Shown: in pieces, positions 1-11,600 of the stretch | Layout: each line of letters begins with the position of its first letter | How positions within the stretch are numbered: the stretch's first letter is position 1 | From: Sarcocystis neurona | Lineage: Eukaryota; Apicomplexa; Conoidasida; Eucoccidiorida; Sarcocystidae | Direction: 5' to 3' | NCBI GenBank assembly: GCA_000727475.1 | Contig: KL647289.1 | Location: forward strand, 700,642 to 764,641 | Length of the DNA stretch: 64,000 bases | Position numbers and translations under genes: made by a program | The notes under the pieces: generated by a model | What the model was told of the DNA's origin: nothing | Database searches by the model: none | What the model saw: only the letters and a program-made list of their open reading frames with translations

Positions 1-237
1 AGTAGGACGGTGGATACCCTGCTGGACAGTGTTTACAAACGCCGTCACATGGTTGTCCCTTTTGGTGCAATGGTAATTTTTTAGCTGGAGGCGAATGCAA
101 GTATCGTAAGCACGATCGAAAACATTGATGTCCGCGTCCAGAGGCAATCCCAGGAGAGAGGGAGGGCTACTTATGGGCTATCAAAAAAAATGTATTTACC
201 GAATTTATGCCGAGCACTTGCGTATATAGATTTACAG

Positions 238-507
238 GGGAGGACACACGGCCTGTACTTCTCTGTCGAGCTGTCGTCTACGGTGTGTGACACGTTTACA
301 GGACGTATCACGTGGCCGGATGGGCATTATTTTGAAGGAGAGTGGGACGCAGGCAAACAAGTGCCTGGCACTGGTCGATATTTCGATGCCCGGGGAAGAG
401 AAATGGGGGCACTAAACGAGATATCACAGCAGACCAGTGGGACGGCTGCTTTATGTGGGAAGACAACCACTGCAAGTAGCAAGTCCTCCCTTTCTCCCCA
501 TGGTTAG
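238..507 (+). CDS. MORN-repeat protein, 3' terminal exon (partial)
   Basis: Seen: an acceptor (tttacag, AG at 236-237) opens a frame that runs to a TAG at 505-507. It encodes a MORN-type segment, with TGRITWPDGHYFEGEWDAGK followed by GTGRYFDARG, matching the Y-x-G-x-x-W-x-x-G-x-x-x-G-x-G pattern of MORN repeats. MORN repeats are short beta hairpins that in apicomplexans occur in cortical and cell-division scaffold proteins (for example MORN1) and in lipid kinases. Only one clear repeat, plus a weaker one before it (GLYFSVELSS), is visible here. Upstream exons lie before the window, so the full protein cannot be named. The tail after the repeat is Ser/Thr-rich and ordinary. The stop could instead be intronic if a weak donor inside the exon is used. 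Confidence 0.55.
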   Translation, partial: GRTHGLYFSVELSSTVCDTFTGRITWPDGHYFEGEWDAGKQVPGTGRYFDARGREMGALNEISQQTSGTAALCGKTTTASSKSSLSPHG

Positions 508-617
508 TCTACACTGCTGCACCTTCGGCCGCATACTGGTAAGGCGCAATCACGAGGAAGTGCAAAACCCTCTGTTGCTTGCTTATTGTCTGCTGCTGTG
601 GGGATCGTTGAGGGTAC

Positions 618-811
618 TGGTGCATAAAAAGTGTATCGCCAGTGCGCACGCGTATCAGATGGACAACGTAGCGCGTCTCTACGTGTACGAAGGACTGTAT
701 ATCTGTCTTTTCCGTGCCGAGTAGCGCTTTCGTGAAAAACCGCGCCTTGTTAAATACCTGTGATTTTTTCTGATGCTTCCGCTTGAGATCCTGCCTCTCT
801 GTATGCGGCAT
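618..811 (-). CDS. Possible first exon of an RsmE-like RNA methyltransferase (tentative)
   Basis: Seen: a minus-strand frame starts with ATG at 811 and reads through ARFFTKALLG and then RYVVHLIRVRTGDTLF. This resembles the N-terminal PUA-like domain of RsmE (16S rRNA m3U1498 methyltransferase), where RFF..., a short strand and H-x-x-x-V-L-R-x-x-x-G-D follow each other. A GT that could serve as donor follows the codons for MHQ at about 617. The catalytic SPOUT domain (GPEGG motif) is not found in the remaining 600 bases to the left, so it would have to lie outside the window beyond an intron spanning the plus-strand MORN exon. That arrangement is awkward, so the similarity may be chance. Confidence 0.25.
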
Positions 812-1208
812 CGGCTGCTGTGCAGAGGAAGTTATTGCACTTTGTGTACACAGAGACAATGAGGTTGAACACTACAAGATACACAACGCCACTACATGTA
901 AAGAAGAACCTTGACCTATGGATATTCTAAACAAGCCCACAGTAAACATAAGTTGCGACCTCGCAGGAAAGGCTAGCAAACTGTGGGAAGACTGGAATCG
1001 TGCCTGGCATACGCATCCCGACTTTGTTGATGCGCCTGCCTGTCCTGCTCGCCGAGTTGTGCACAGGAACGTGCTTCTCTGTCACGCTTCTCTTGGTGTG
1101 GTCCTTTCAAAACGTAACTGCAGTGCTGGTTCATTGCGTGTTTCAATCCATTGTTCTTTCCCGCTGGCCCCCTCGTTTGCCCCGCTGCCTTTGCCTCGGT
1201 CTCTTCAG

Positions 1209-1846
1209 TCAAGGAAGCGGAGAAGAACAAACAACAGGAACTCACTGCGAAGGAGAGGCTCGCGCTGAACAACGCTCTGGCAAGCTTGGACCAGCAACAC
1301 CTGCGGTCGACGACTACGAGACGAACAGCCGACGGCCGCAATATAGCCGACATTCCAGAGGAGCACAAGCATAGAGTCGAGGACGGCAGGGTGGAGCGGC
1401 ACCACGTGCGGGAGAATGCAGAAAAAAAGAAGTCCAAAAGAAAGAGCACTCAATGCACATCATCTACGCAGCATAGCACAACGCAACAACATTCCGCGTT
1501 CACCGAAAGAAACGGTTTGAATGTTGTTAGTTCTACTATCACGAACCGAGCAGGTGGCGTTTCTCTGGACCCGGAGAAGTCCGGTCTGGGTAATAGCAGC
1601 GCTGCGGTTTTCGCCAGAAGAGAAGACAGGCGCGAATGCGGGGGGGCTACGAAGGGGCAATCGCACCACCAACATCACCAACAACACTACGACCGGCACG
1701 TGAGAGAAGCAACTGAAGAAGCACGTAGACAGGACGTGGCGGGAAAGGGGATGAAGAATGCCACATCAACAGGTCCAGCAAGCCACGCTGCCGGAGGAGG
1801 CAACAGGAAGCGTGCGTTCGACGGTTTCTTCGGCCGCAGAAGATAG
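1209..1846 (+). CDS. Unrecognised basic, hydrophilic protein, 3' terminal exon
   Basis: Seen: after a good acceptor (tctcttcag, AG at 1207-1208) a frame of about 212 codons runs to TAG at 1844-1846. It begins KEAEKNKQQELTAKERLAL, continues with LRSTTTRRTADGRNIADIPE, and ends in a Lys/Arg-rich tail (GNRKRAFDGFFGRRR). The first third looks like an amphipathic helix. The rest is low-complexity Ser/Thr/Gln/His, including a His-Gln run near 1665-1690. The basic tail suggests a nuclear or RNA-associated protein, but that is inference only. The exon needs one base from an upstream exon. An ATG at 918 opens a short frame (MDILNKPTVNISCDLAGKAS) that could be the first exon, but its donor is weak. I do not recognise the family. 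Confidence 0.5.
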
Positions 1847-3765
1847 TTTTTCGGTGACATTTCGTGGATTAGGTTTTTTTAGTGAATGATGCAATCGCGA
1901 CGTCAGTAAGTTGGTAAAATATCTAGTACAGTTGACTTCTAAAACAACAAAAAAAGGAAACTACAACGTTTTACGCGGTGCTCCAAGGCAGATCTTTTGT
2001 ATTTGTATTCTTCGATACAGCTTCCTAGAAACGTTTCCGTCTTCTTACATGAAACTCTTGACTGAAGTACACAGCAGTATTTTGTAGCCGTCGATATCCT
2101 GTAGTCGACGTACCGCAGGAGAGGACGGCGTTGTGCGGGGATAACCGCACTTCCAAATTACAAAAAGAATATGCCATGACTATAGCAGTGTAGAATGTGA
2201 CTTTTACACGCACGCGTGTATCGACACACTTGTACATATGTGTGAGTACGCTGGTGGATCTCTGCTCCTATGCGTCGAGAAGCTAAGTGACTCTTGTGAA
2301 TGCATTCTATACAATCGCATACGTGTAAGAGTGTGTTTCCTTGTCAGCATATGTCGCGAGGAACACCCACAAAAGCTTGTGGGACGCAGGTGGTGTTGTA
2401 AAGTACGGAACGTTCTATTCGATGCAGTGGAACACCGCGAATATGCCACTGGATTCCTCGGAGTGCTCAAATTTTGACGGTATCCCAAGTTGCTTGCAGA
2501 TCACTTGTTGCTGGGGCTACTGGTGACTGCCTGCGTACGTAAATCAAAGCCAAAACTGCCAGCCTGCATACCTGTGTACCGGAGACTGCATAACGCAGGG
2601 GCAGTGCACTAAAGCTACTTTGGCAATGCAGGCAAGTCCGCACTTTTAATGTTGCATCTAGGTTGTCGTGTCGGTGCGCAGGCTCATAGAGCACTTTTGT
2701 GCATAGACACATGTAGACATGTGCGCAGCACGTGAGGTACGGGATACCTTTCAGCCGCCACAAATGAGCTCCTGCGCTGATTGTCGTTGTGTACGTACCC
2801 TTGATTCACGTCACTGTCCCCTCCTATTCGCCAACCTCTTCACAATGCTTCACACAACACAACGGGCACCAATCTGCCATTTTTATTAGTAAAGCTACGA
2901 AGACCTTTCTTCTGAGTGGAAGACGTCGTCCCACAGGTCAACACAGTTTGACTGCAAAAAGCAAATATTTCGAATTCCAGCACCAAGACAAAACCGCGGC
3001 ACGGCTGACGAAACACTGGGTCCTGGCCTTGGTTCACGAAATCCCACCTTTCTTTGGGATTTCGATCTGGAGCTCCAGCTGTGAAGAAGGTGCACTGCCA
3101 CGCATACAAGGGCGTACACAGATATCAATTTTAGCGAAGTACGACGGCTGTCATTCATCCGGAATCTGTGTTTCACCAGCGTGCAGTGATTCTCGACTCC
3201 CTCAGTTGTACGCTTTTGGCCCCTAGAAATAATGTTGGAGGTTGACTGACAACTGAGGAGAGCCGGCTTGAAGCGAAGGCAAAGGTGAAACACTGACTTT
3301 TGGAACCATGTCTCTTGGAGGACCTGGACCCTCGGGCAACGGCGCAGACTCTGTCAGAAAACGAAGTGGGTCTTCGTTTCGTCTGTCAACAAAAGGACAA
3401 CGTCCATTTTTTAACGGCGTAGGCTCTTGCAGCAGGGTATCGTAGTCCGCTCATACCTATTCAAAAGTTCGACTCGAACTGCTGCGGCTGCTAGCCGTTC
3501 TTCTGTGAAGGCCGCATCACTAGCACATTGAGCTCTTCTCACCCTACCTAGCTACTCGTGTGGATCTCGATCACGCGCAGACGCGCCTTCTTGATTGTAA
3601 TTTCCTTCAGCAGACGGTCACGTAGAGTTGCTGTAGGCAATTATGCATTATTCCTCCTTCCCTTTTCAAACCTAAATGTGCTGTCGACAAGAGCTCACGC
3701 ATTTTCGTTGCATTCAGTTCAGCGTATAGCCACGTGTGTGGCAGTCAGAAAAGATGTCGCGCTTC
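1847..3765. other. Spacer, nothing recognised
   Basis: This stretch lies between the stop of the upstream plus-strand exon and the stop of LSM2 on the minus strand, so both flanking genes end towards it. Several open frames of 60-145 codons occur on both strands, but none shows a family motif and they overlap each other freely. It presumably holds the 3' untranslated regions of both genes. Confidence 0.5.
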
Positions 3766-6122
3766 CTACTTTCCTTCCTTTTCCCGCCCGCTTTTGCTTT
3801 CGCGTCGGCACATGTCCTGCAGCTGCGCGGTGTCGACCGCAGACGGAGGCAAATGGACGTACCGCACCGCAGAACCTCGTACAAAACAGTTTTTGATTGA
3901 CAGCTGAGAAACAACACAACGCCAGCAAAGAAGGCAGTCACAACTACCCACCTCCCGCGACGGGCAAAACAGAGTCAAAGCTCATCGAAAAAGTGGTTGT
4001 ACTGAAAGCAGAGAAGCCACAGAAAACTCAAGAGAGTAGATTTTTGCCAGGCGCACCGGGTCTGGCACTAACGAAACGCCGACAGCTTTCAAAGAACCAA
4101 ACTGCACCCATTGAGGAGGACTGCATCCCAGCATAAGGCTACTGAGAGAGGATCGCAGAGTACAATCTGATGTGCAACTGAACGATACAAACGGCTAATC
4201 GGTGTGTGACCACACACCCCTGTATTTATTTATTTTAAAATATGCATATATATATGCATATGTATACACGTTTTAGAGATACAGAGATAGATGTCACCAA
4301 AGATAAGTGTGTGCACCTTTCCCCGCCGTCTGCCTGGTGAACACATTCCCGGGACACAGGTGTACCGACTTGTCATGGCAGTACTACTCTTCTGTCGAGA
4401 TTGGTGGAGGCGTTTCAGATTGAAATAATAGAGAAAACGCGATTCTCTCCTTACGTTCTCCTAGTAGTGCTGAAGTCTGTGATCCAGTTGTCTTCTCTGC
4501 TGCAGTGTCGTTGACAGTCGACTAACGACTTAGTGAGAGGGGCACGCAACTGCCGATCCAACCGCAGACCGCAGTGTGTCACAACCTTAGTTCGAGTTCA
4601 CCAGGCCAGAACGCCGCTTCTATCACACGAGTACGCGCGTTGTTTTTGTTCTTCTTTCTTGAGGCGGCGACAGTTCTGTTTCAGTCAGTTTAATTCCCTC
4701 TCAGCTCGGGTAAAACGTCTTCCTTTCTCTCTCTCTGCGTACGTAGGCCGTAGTGTGGAGTGTTCCTCTTCCATACACCGCAGAGTTGCCGAAATATCAG
4801 GGACTCTCTTCCTCTCTCACCAGATGTGGACAGCGCTCCGGGTCGGCCACCGATACGTTGTTTAGTTTGATATTCAGAAACTGATCGACGGAGTGCAGAG
4901 AGCCAGTAATTTGCAAGTCATTCTTCAGCTCCACCATTATTTGCGTCTGTCGCTCGACGAGCGTTTGAAAAAACGGAAAAAACAACTGGTATACAGTCGC
5001 ATCGCCAAGCAGCAACAGCAACAAACGCACAAAAGAGGTGTTAGGGGCACCTACTGCGGCCACCCAGATATACATACGACTGCGAACACAGAAAACGTGT
5101 GTCTGATTGCACAAACGTGTCCACGTTCCATAAATTACGAAGGCGGGCAGAAAAACAAATAGGGACACGTGCCCACACGTATACACCTGTGCAAGAGGGA
5201 CCCCCACACGTATCCATCCGTGCGCTGCCACCAATAGCGTTCGACGCATCCAGCTAGTCGCACGCGTAGCAGGCGTGTTTATGCAACAACTGTGAATATA
5301 GTAGTGAGGAACTGCAGGTAGCAGGACGAGTGTAGACACCGGCTCTGGCGACCGGAGAGAGGGGAAGGAGGAGAGACGGAAGATGAAAGGAAGCAGATGA
5401 AAAGCGACGTCGCTTTCATCAAGTATCAGCGGGGAGGGAAAGAACTGCGTTTGACTTTCGATTGAAAGCATCGTAGTGCAGACGCCTACTCACTCAAAGA
5501 AAGTAAGCGGTCGCTGCAGTTACACAGCGGTGGCCGCAGCAGAAAAGCGGCAGAGCGCAGCGACAGTGCAAAAATAGCGCACTCTTCACGGGGCAGGGCC
5601 CTGGGCCGTCTCGCCCAACGCAGCCATATTTCCACACAATCGCACCAACTTCTTCATATCATGTAAAAAGAGACAGAAGACGAGGACGACTACTATGTAC
5701 GCATCTCTGTAAATATACACATACACATATATGTGAGTACACGCAAGAAGAGTACAAGCAGATACACACACTTAGCCATTCTCGTTTACACATATACATA
5801 CGTGTATATACTGCCCTCCACAACAGACGCAGTGTAAAAACATATCCGTTAACAGACGTCACGCACACGATCAAGAAAAACGTCCTCCTGTAGAAGCTTC
5901 CTCGAGCACGCACACACACACACAGAGGGGCAAGTGACGCACCAAAGCGTCCCACGTCAGCGGCAGCAGCAGAAGCACGAGGGAATTTTGCGAGCGAGAC
6001 CTGCGACGTCTTCGCACATTTACGGCTGCGCGGTTGGTCCACAAATACCCTCAGAAGCAGGCAGCACAGCAGAGAATTCGACAACACATGAAGGCGGAAG
6101 TGCACGAAGTAGTCCTTACCAT
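3766..6122 (-). CDS. LSM2: U6 snRNA-associated Sm-like protein LSm2
   Basis: LSm2 is a subunit of the heteroheptameric LSm2-8 ring (3' end of U6 snRNA, nucleus) and the LSm1-7 ring (mRNA decay, cytoplasm). Three exons on the minus strand: 6122-6120 (ATG only), 4985-4821 and 3903-3766. Borders are ATG|GTAAGG, ccag|TTG, CTG|GTGAGA and ctcag|CTG, all phase 0, giving a 101-residue protein, close to the usual ~95. Exon 2 begins LFFPFFQTLVERQTQIMVEL and carries the Sm1 motif (KNDLQITGSLHSVDQFLNIK). Exon 3 carries Sm2 (NCFVRGSAVRYVHLP) and the typical LSm2 tail (VDTAQLQDMCRRESK). Matching both Sm motifs and the M-L-F-x-x-F-F start identifies LSm2 rather than another Sm protein. The introns are 1134 and 917 nt; the second holds a small TA repeat near 4235-4265. 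Oddity: the first coding exon is a single codon. Confidence 0.93.
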
Positions 6123-9043
6123 TTTGGAAGGGTAATTCAGGAGCGAGTAGCGGAGCGCCACCTCATCAGTCGCGTAGGAGCCGCCAGCGCAGAACAAGGT
6201 AACCGCGTCAGGCCGTGGGGCGTGCTGCGCATAAAAAAAGGAAAGACACTATGGGGATAGGGAACGTGGTGAACGCTTCTCGCCAGCTTAATGTGGTTGT
6301 GTGGAAACAACAAGAAGCGGGTCACTTACAACATTAACAGCGACGGGAATTCCCATGTAACCAGAAAGAACCAGTCGAAGCGCGACGCTGGGTGGGTTTT
6401 AGCCGGTGGTGCGTATCGCGGTGCCACAGCAAGCGTACCCTACCTCATAAATATGTCACACAGACGTACGCTTGAGAGAGTTGCCGGTGGCGGGGCGGAG
6501 AACCGACATACAGACGCGCATTCTTGACGAAATCGAATTGCGGTGAAATCTTTCTGTATAAGCATAGATGCAGCGCGAAAGGTTTTTTTCTTCCGTACAC
6601 ACTACGGGCTAGGCGCACGGGAGCACAGACCTACCGGCACGCACTCGCCACTCGTAGATGTTCGGTCAGCAGGCCACACACAACATACGGATAAAAGTAG
6701 TATACATACATAGACGCACGCACACATTCATCGCATGCAGTTTGTTCGCTCAGTGACCGTAAAGGAGCGCAGGGACAAGACGCAGCTCTGACAAAGTGAA
6801 GGAGAGTTCACGGAAAGCGAGACATGGGCAAGGGCTGGGTAAGTCACAAGAAGGAAACGGAGGCCGGAATGGAAACGAGAAGAAGCAACAAATGTGCGAA
6901 AACTAAGGCATACGAGCTGAAAAGAGGTGCTCCACCGACGCAGCATCCTACTAGCCCTTTGATGTACAAAGAATTGGCCCACCAGCACCTCAATTAGTAG
7001 TTGGCGAAGCACCAGTTAGATAGAAAAAAGCAACACAGACAGTGTGGCAAAGAATGGAGCAAGAGCACAACGGGATACCCCGCCAGAGAGAGGACCTCCG
7101 TAGAATGCCGTGTCGCGCAGCAGAACGAAAATGGAGGAACCCGCAGTTTTTAGCAGAGCGGGAGTAGGAACTGCGTTGACAACACGCGAAACACCATTAG
7201 CGGCATGAAGAGAGAAGCGAGTTCCGGCAACACAGAAAAAAAGGCGGCAGACGACGCACATCTGCAGAGCAGTTAGAGCGGCAAACAGAAGAAGCACCAG
7301 AGTGCAGGACCAGCGACGGTGATAACGTGAAGTCACGGTGATGCAGTCCAGCGGCAGACGACACCGACAAGCTGGGCGAGCGCAGCAGCAAGCGACATGA
7401 AGAGTTGGCGAAAAGCGAAATAGACAAAGTGGCAAAGAAGGCACAGCAGCGCCACCGTAGGCACGGTAACCAGGCCGCACGTACGAGCACCTGTTCGTCG
7501 TGGAGTCATCCTGTAGGGGAAGACTGTGACTCAGCAGCACAGCAGCACGAGACACGGCCGACGAAATCCGGATCTACAGCAGAAGGTTGTATCGTACCGC
7601 ATGCTGAAGTGGAGTGTGTCTCAGCGGCGGTGGTGCCCACGGCAGAAGCGGGTCACAACACCTGCACCAGCTTTTCCTAATGCATGAAAATGAATTCAAG
7701 TACTAGGCCGAGGGCAGCCCCGCTGCTTAGCATGTGGAGACTGTTTTTAACACGTGGGCACAGCGACGGCTCCCCAGTGTACGGGGCGCACGTGTACCGC
7801 ATGCGCTATGGAAGAGTGCAGCATCCGAGGCGCCGACGGCTTAGCGGTGAACCTGACTGCAGAGACGCGATTTTAAAACCAGAATATATCAGGAAAAGTG
7901 AACCTAGACAACTCACACAGAATCGACCGCAAACAGTGGTACAGACGCGACCCCGGAAAACACTCGCCTTCAGCATGCAGAAACGGCCAAGCCGCATGGC
8001 CGCGGCTATGGAGGTTTCTGTGGAATGACTCAACAGTAGGAGCTATCGCAGCTCAAGAATGCAGCTGTAAGCGAGCAATAGCAACAAAGTGGTTCGCCAA
8101 GCAGCAGCGCAGCGGTACCTCAGTACGTGTGCTCGAATTCCGTACGTCTATGTGGGCTGCCCACGAAGCAGCCGGCAAAACAAGGCGCACACAGTGGGTA
8201 GTGGAAGTCTAAGGGAGATCAAACAATTCGTAGTTTTTGAGGAAACACACCATGAAAGGAAGAGGCAACACCACCTCCCACAGCCTGTCACTACGTGTCA
8301 GAAGCTGGCAGTGCACCAGCATGCAAGGCACTTGGAGACTCTATGGCAAGAATCTACTAATGATCCTCTCTAGCCTCTCACGTAGTAGTGCCTGCGCTGT
8401 GCCACCTGCCTGCATGTTGGTTATACTCGCTGACAATTATAGTAGCTGTTGTCCAAGAGGGCTACGGTGCTCCTACCATCTTGGCAGCTAGTTTTTCGGC
8501 GGTTGTTTGTACTGCAGTGTTGATTTTCCGCTGGTACTCGTACTGACGCTGCACCGTGAAACATATTCTGTAAAGATGTTTTGAAGGCTGTCTGCTGTAC
8601 GCGGTTCGAATGGACTTTCGCCCACGCTTGCCTGAAGCGTTCCAGTGTACACGTCACCAGCTGAAGAGAAAAGTACTAGTCACTCACACCAGGCGCATCC
8701 TGCCGGTGGGCTCGTGCCGCTCCTGCCGAAGCATCAGCCGGCGCACACCGCGTCCGACTTAATAGCCACTCTGTGTCAAGTATGCGGGCTTCCTCTGGAG
8801 AGGAGGGTGACTGCTTTTCCCCCCTGCCAGTGTGGAGCGGCAGCAGAGTTGCTCCTGTGTTAAGTGTCAATACGTGCATATATATCTGTACTGTGACCGC
8901 GGTAGACCCTCATCCACGTAGTCGCGTTTGTGTATCTTCTTGTGTGACGTATATTTCAGTATATTCCAAGGCGAGAAAACACACGTACCCCACCAAACAC
9001 TAAGCGTACAAGGCATACTTCATCTGTAACAGCTTTACGCGTA
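6123..9043. other. No confident gene; LSM2 5' flank and CAG-rich DNA
   Basis: The first 100-200 bases should contain the LSM2 promoter and 5' untranslated region (minus strand); no recognisable element was seen. From about 6.7 to 8.0 kb the DNA is rich in AGCAG/ACGCAG words, and long frames exist on both strands. Two adjacent plus-strand frames (7405-7680 and 7684-8028, the latter with an ATG) have a hydrophilic composition and could be exons, but no motif or clean splice pair supports them. Confidence 0.4.
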
Positions 9044-9436
9044 CTATTGAGGTGCAGTGACTTCGGCGCTCAGCGTTATCGGTTGGGGAAAACCCGAGTG
9101 GAATGCGTCCTCCAAGCCCGCCCAGCGACGGTACTTCAAACCAGACTTAGAAGCGAAAACCACCACTAGTGAGGCGACTGTGCTTTGATGTATCGCGTGC
9201 AGACAATGTACGAATTCACAGTGTGGAATAGCTGTGCGGAAGGCTCGGATTCTCTTCTGTATCACCCTGGCCGCTTGCAGTGCCGTTATACAAACGGGGT
9301 CGGTGACTTTTACCGCTACTAGTCGCGCAGAGTTGCAGCAACATCTGCCCGTAGTACTTGTCTGATAACTCTGAATGGTATTGCTTTCTTGCTTCATTCT
9401 TTCTATGCGCTGCTTTCGCTGCTGCCTCTCCCCCAA
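9044..9436 (-). CDS. IQ-motif protein, probable 3' terminal exon
   Basis: Seen: a minus-strand frame of about 130 codons ending in TAG at 9044-9046. It opens with a charged helix (RQQRKQRIERMKQES) and contains ITALQAARVIQKRIRAFRTA. The core IQKRIRAFR resembles an IQ motif (I-Q-x-x-x-R-G/A-x-x-x-R), which binds calmodulin or myosin light chains. The rest is unremarkable. No start codon or well supported acceptor could be fixed, and an overlapping frame on the same strand (FGGEAAAKAAHRKNEARKQY) is also open, so the true exon border lies in 9380-9485 and a frame switch by splicing is possible. Upstream exons were not identified. Confidence 0.4.
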   Translation of the reverse strand: MGERQQRKQRIERMKQESNTIQSYQTSTTGRCCCNSARLVAVKVTDPVCITALQAARVIQKRIRAFRTAIPHCEFVHCLHAIHQSTVASLVVVFASKSGLKYRRWAGLEDAFHSGFPQPITLSAEVTAPQ

Positions 9437-10205
9437 ATGCTCCTGCGTCCTCAGTACAAAATCCCTTTACCGGCGTTCGTGGCATGTCGAAGTTTCCTTT
9501 CTTGTATATTCCCCTCTGTTTTCTTTAAGGTCTGCGCCTTGTAGTGCTTTCTGCGTCTTAGTTGCCTCTTCTGCCATGTAGGTGTATGCATGCATACCGA
9601 GGACAAGGTGCAGGCGAATCACATCATCCTGTGTACAGCGAAACGGGAGAAACCAGACCACTCCTATCCGTACTACGTATATACACACACGCACACACAC
9701 TACCGGCCGGAAATCTTCGCTTTGCAGCGAGCACACAGATGTGTAGTCACACAGGCTCGCTCACTGTCGACGCAGGCAACACCCGCTGGGCCGCCTTGGC
9801 TCCGAAAGTCTCCGTGTGTCGACTAGAAGGACATGCTGACCAAAGGGAGACGGTCGACTTCTATACAGGACGATTGACCCACTACCACTGTGCTTTGGCG
9901 TACGGCTTCGCGTCTGCTCATTTGTGTGCTATCAGCCTAAGGTGTATCGTACGCACACCCAGTACCCCCTCCTCACGCAGCAGCTGCAGCTGCACCAGCA
10001 ACGTTCTCCGTTCTTCTGTTACGTGTGTGTGTGTTATGGCGCGGCAGCTCCGTGCACACATACTGGGGTAGACATTGCAAATCCACATGCATACAAAATT
10101 AGTCTACTTTCCTATAGAGGGCCACAATTAGTCAACAACCAGGCGTCTCAGTGGCGACAGGTAACCGGCAACAGATGCAGAGCGCCCATAGAGGCATCTG
10201 CAGCG

Positions 10206-10244
10206 ATAATAGGATGATAATAATAATAATAATAGTAATAATAT
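10206..10244. repeat. TAA/ATA trinucleotide microsatellite
   Basis: An imperfect run of about ten ATA/TAA units interrupted by agtaat. It is non-coding in context and followed directly by a short CAG/CAC-rich stretch. Confidence 0.85.
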
Positions 10245-10750
10245 TGACTGCAACAGCGGCAGCAGCAGCACCACCAGCAAGAGGTACCAGGTAGACAATA
10301 GTTTTGCGGAGCGGCAGTTTCTGGGCATCGATCCCACCAGGAGCTTAAAACGGTACAATCGAAGCACGTGCTCGGATAGGAGGGACAAGCAGACAGTTGC
10401 ACAAAGCCGGACTTTAATTTCCCAATGCAGCAGGTCAGAGCGTTTGCCTCGTTGTGGTGGGAAAACCGAAACCTCAGTATCTGCGCGTGGGCTAGAAATA
10501 TGTACGTCTGTAATACACTCGACGCGGTGGCACAGAAGAGAGCCGTGTTAGCAGCAAGCTCTAGCCCATACCTCTTCACATGTTGAAGACCACGGAGAAG
10601 AAACAAACCACTGTTGAGAACGATTGTACTGTTGATGTCGCAAGGAAGGCGGAGTGTTTTTAGCTGGTTTTAGATGGGTGATCTCTGGAATGCGAGGCAG
10701 CGGCTGGTCGTGATATTGGCTGCTTTCGTCTGCTGCTTGAGCTGGCACTT

Positions 10751-11600
10751 GTGTTGCAATGTACACCGGTACTCAATTGTTGTGTAGCACTTGCCGGCCT
10801 TCCCGCTGTGGCAGCACGTCCTGCGTGCCGTGCACGAGTGTTTCCGGCAGCTGCGCCCGCTGTTGCGACAGTCAGTGCTTCGGCTCCTGCCTGCCCTGGT
10901 GCAGCAGCTCCCCCACTGTTGCCGCTGCTGCTGCTGCCGCTGGTGCGGCTGTTGCTGTTGCCAGTGGCGTCACCCGTTCTCCGGCGGCCGCTGTTGTTAC
11001 TGATATTTTTGTATTCCCGTTGTGCTGGCGCTTCTGTCGCTGCTAGACTTGCTACGGTTGTGCCGCTGCGATTCTTGCGGTGGTGCCCAGTGAAGATGCC
11101 TTTGCTGCTGCTGGGTACTTGCTCTTAGGCTGCACTTTGTTGTCTAATAGTAGCCGATGTAGATCCGCTTTCCAAATGCGATGCAAGACCAATTTTCTGC
11201 TTGCCGCCTCCTTCCGTGTCCGCACTCGGGGTGCTTTCCTGCCGTTTGTCCTCTACGGCCGTCCGCGCGTTTTCTTCGTCGTTCTCCATTGTGGAAGCTC
11301 TGTTCCTCGTAGAAACGGCTGGGTAACCGCCTGCCTGTCCGGCCGAAATCATATCAGCCGTGTCTTCGATCTCCCTTTCAACGGTAGCGGTCCAGTGTCG
11401 CTTCCTACCCCGTAAATTTGCGTGCATGTTCGCCGTTTGCTGCTGGTCCTCCCTGTGCTGCTCCTGCTATATCTTTCCCTTCCCGTGCTGTCGTCTGGAC
11501 TGTCGCTGCTGGTGTTCTACCTATTGTTGCTCACGCTACTGGTAACCGGCTGCTGCCAGTGCTGCTCCCCTTGCGGCTCCTTCCGGTGCGGCCACTCGCC
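10751..11600. repeat. CTG/GCT-rich low-complexity tract
   Basis: Repeated ctg, gct and tgc words dominate, for example around 10905-10975 (gctgctgctgctgccgctgg). Frames on the plus strand read Leu, Ala or Cys; frames on the minus strand read Gln, Ala or Ser but are interrupted by stops. Such CAG-family tracts are typical of Eimeria-like genomes. Confidence 0.7.
11125..11409 (-). CDS. Candidate hydrophilic 3' terminal exon, unrecognised
   Basis: Seen: a minus-strand frame ending in a stop at 11125 and reading KRHWTATVEREIEDTADMIS, then Glu/Asp/Ser/Thr-rich sequence (TMENDEENARTAVEDKRQES). Its composition is unlike the Leu/Cys/Ala frames given by the CTG repeats around it, which argues for real coding. 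A weak acceptor (gggtag) may precede it at about 11406. No domain is recognised and no upstream exon could be joined; a short minus-strand frame near 12.1-12.3 kb (WQRYPVADIISKHVLLFKQQ) might belong to the same gene. Confidence 0.25.
   Translation of the reverse strand, partial: GRKRHWTATVEREIEDTADMISAGQAGGYPAVSTRNRASTMENDEENARTAVEDKRQESTPSADTEGGGKQKIGLASHLESGSTSATIRQQSAA

Noticed and set aside
973..1449. Long minus-strand frame opposite the basic-protein exon
   Set aside because: Ser/Cys/Phe-rich shadow of the plus-strand coding exon; no motif and no splice support.
3897..4136. Plus-strand frame of 79 codons rich in Lys, Gln and Pro (PGAPGLALTKRR), with an apparent acceptor at 3902-3903
   Set aside because: It lies opposite LSM2 and almost wholly inside its second intron, has no start codon, and the purine-rich plus strand is what the intron's pyrimidine tract would give on the other strand.
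7016..7555. 179-codon minus-strand frame
   Set aside because: Composition (Leu, Cys, Ser, Arg) is what AGCAG-rich DNA gives on the other strand; no domain and no ATG context.
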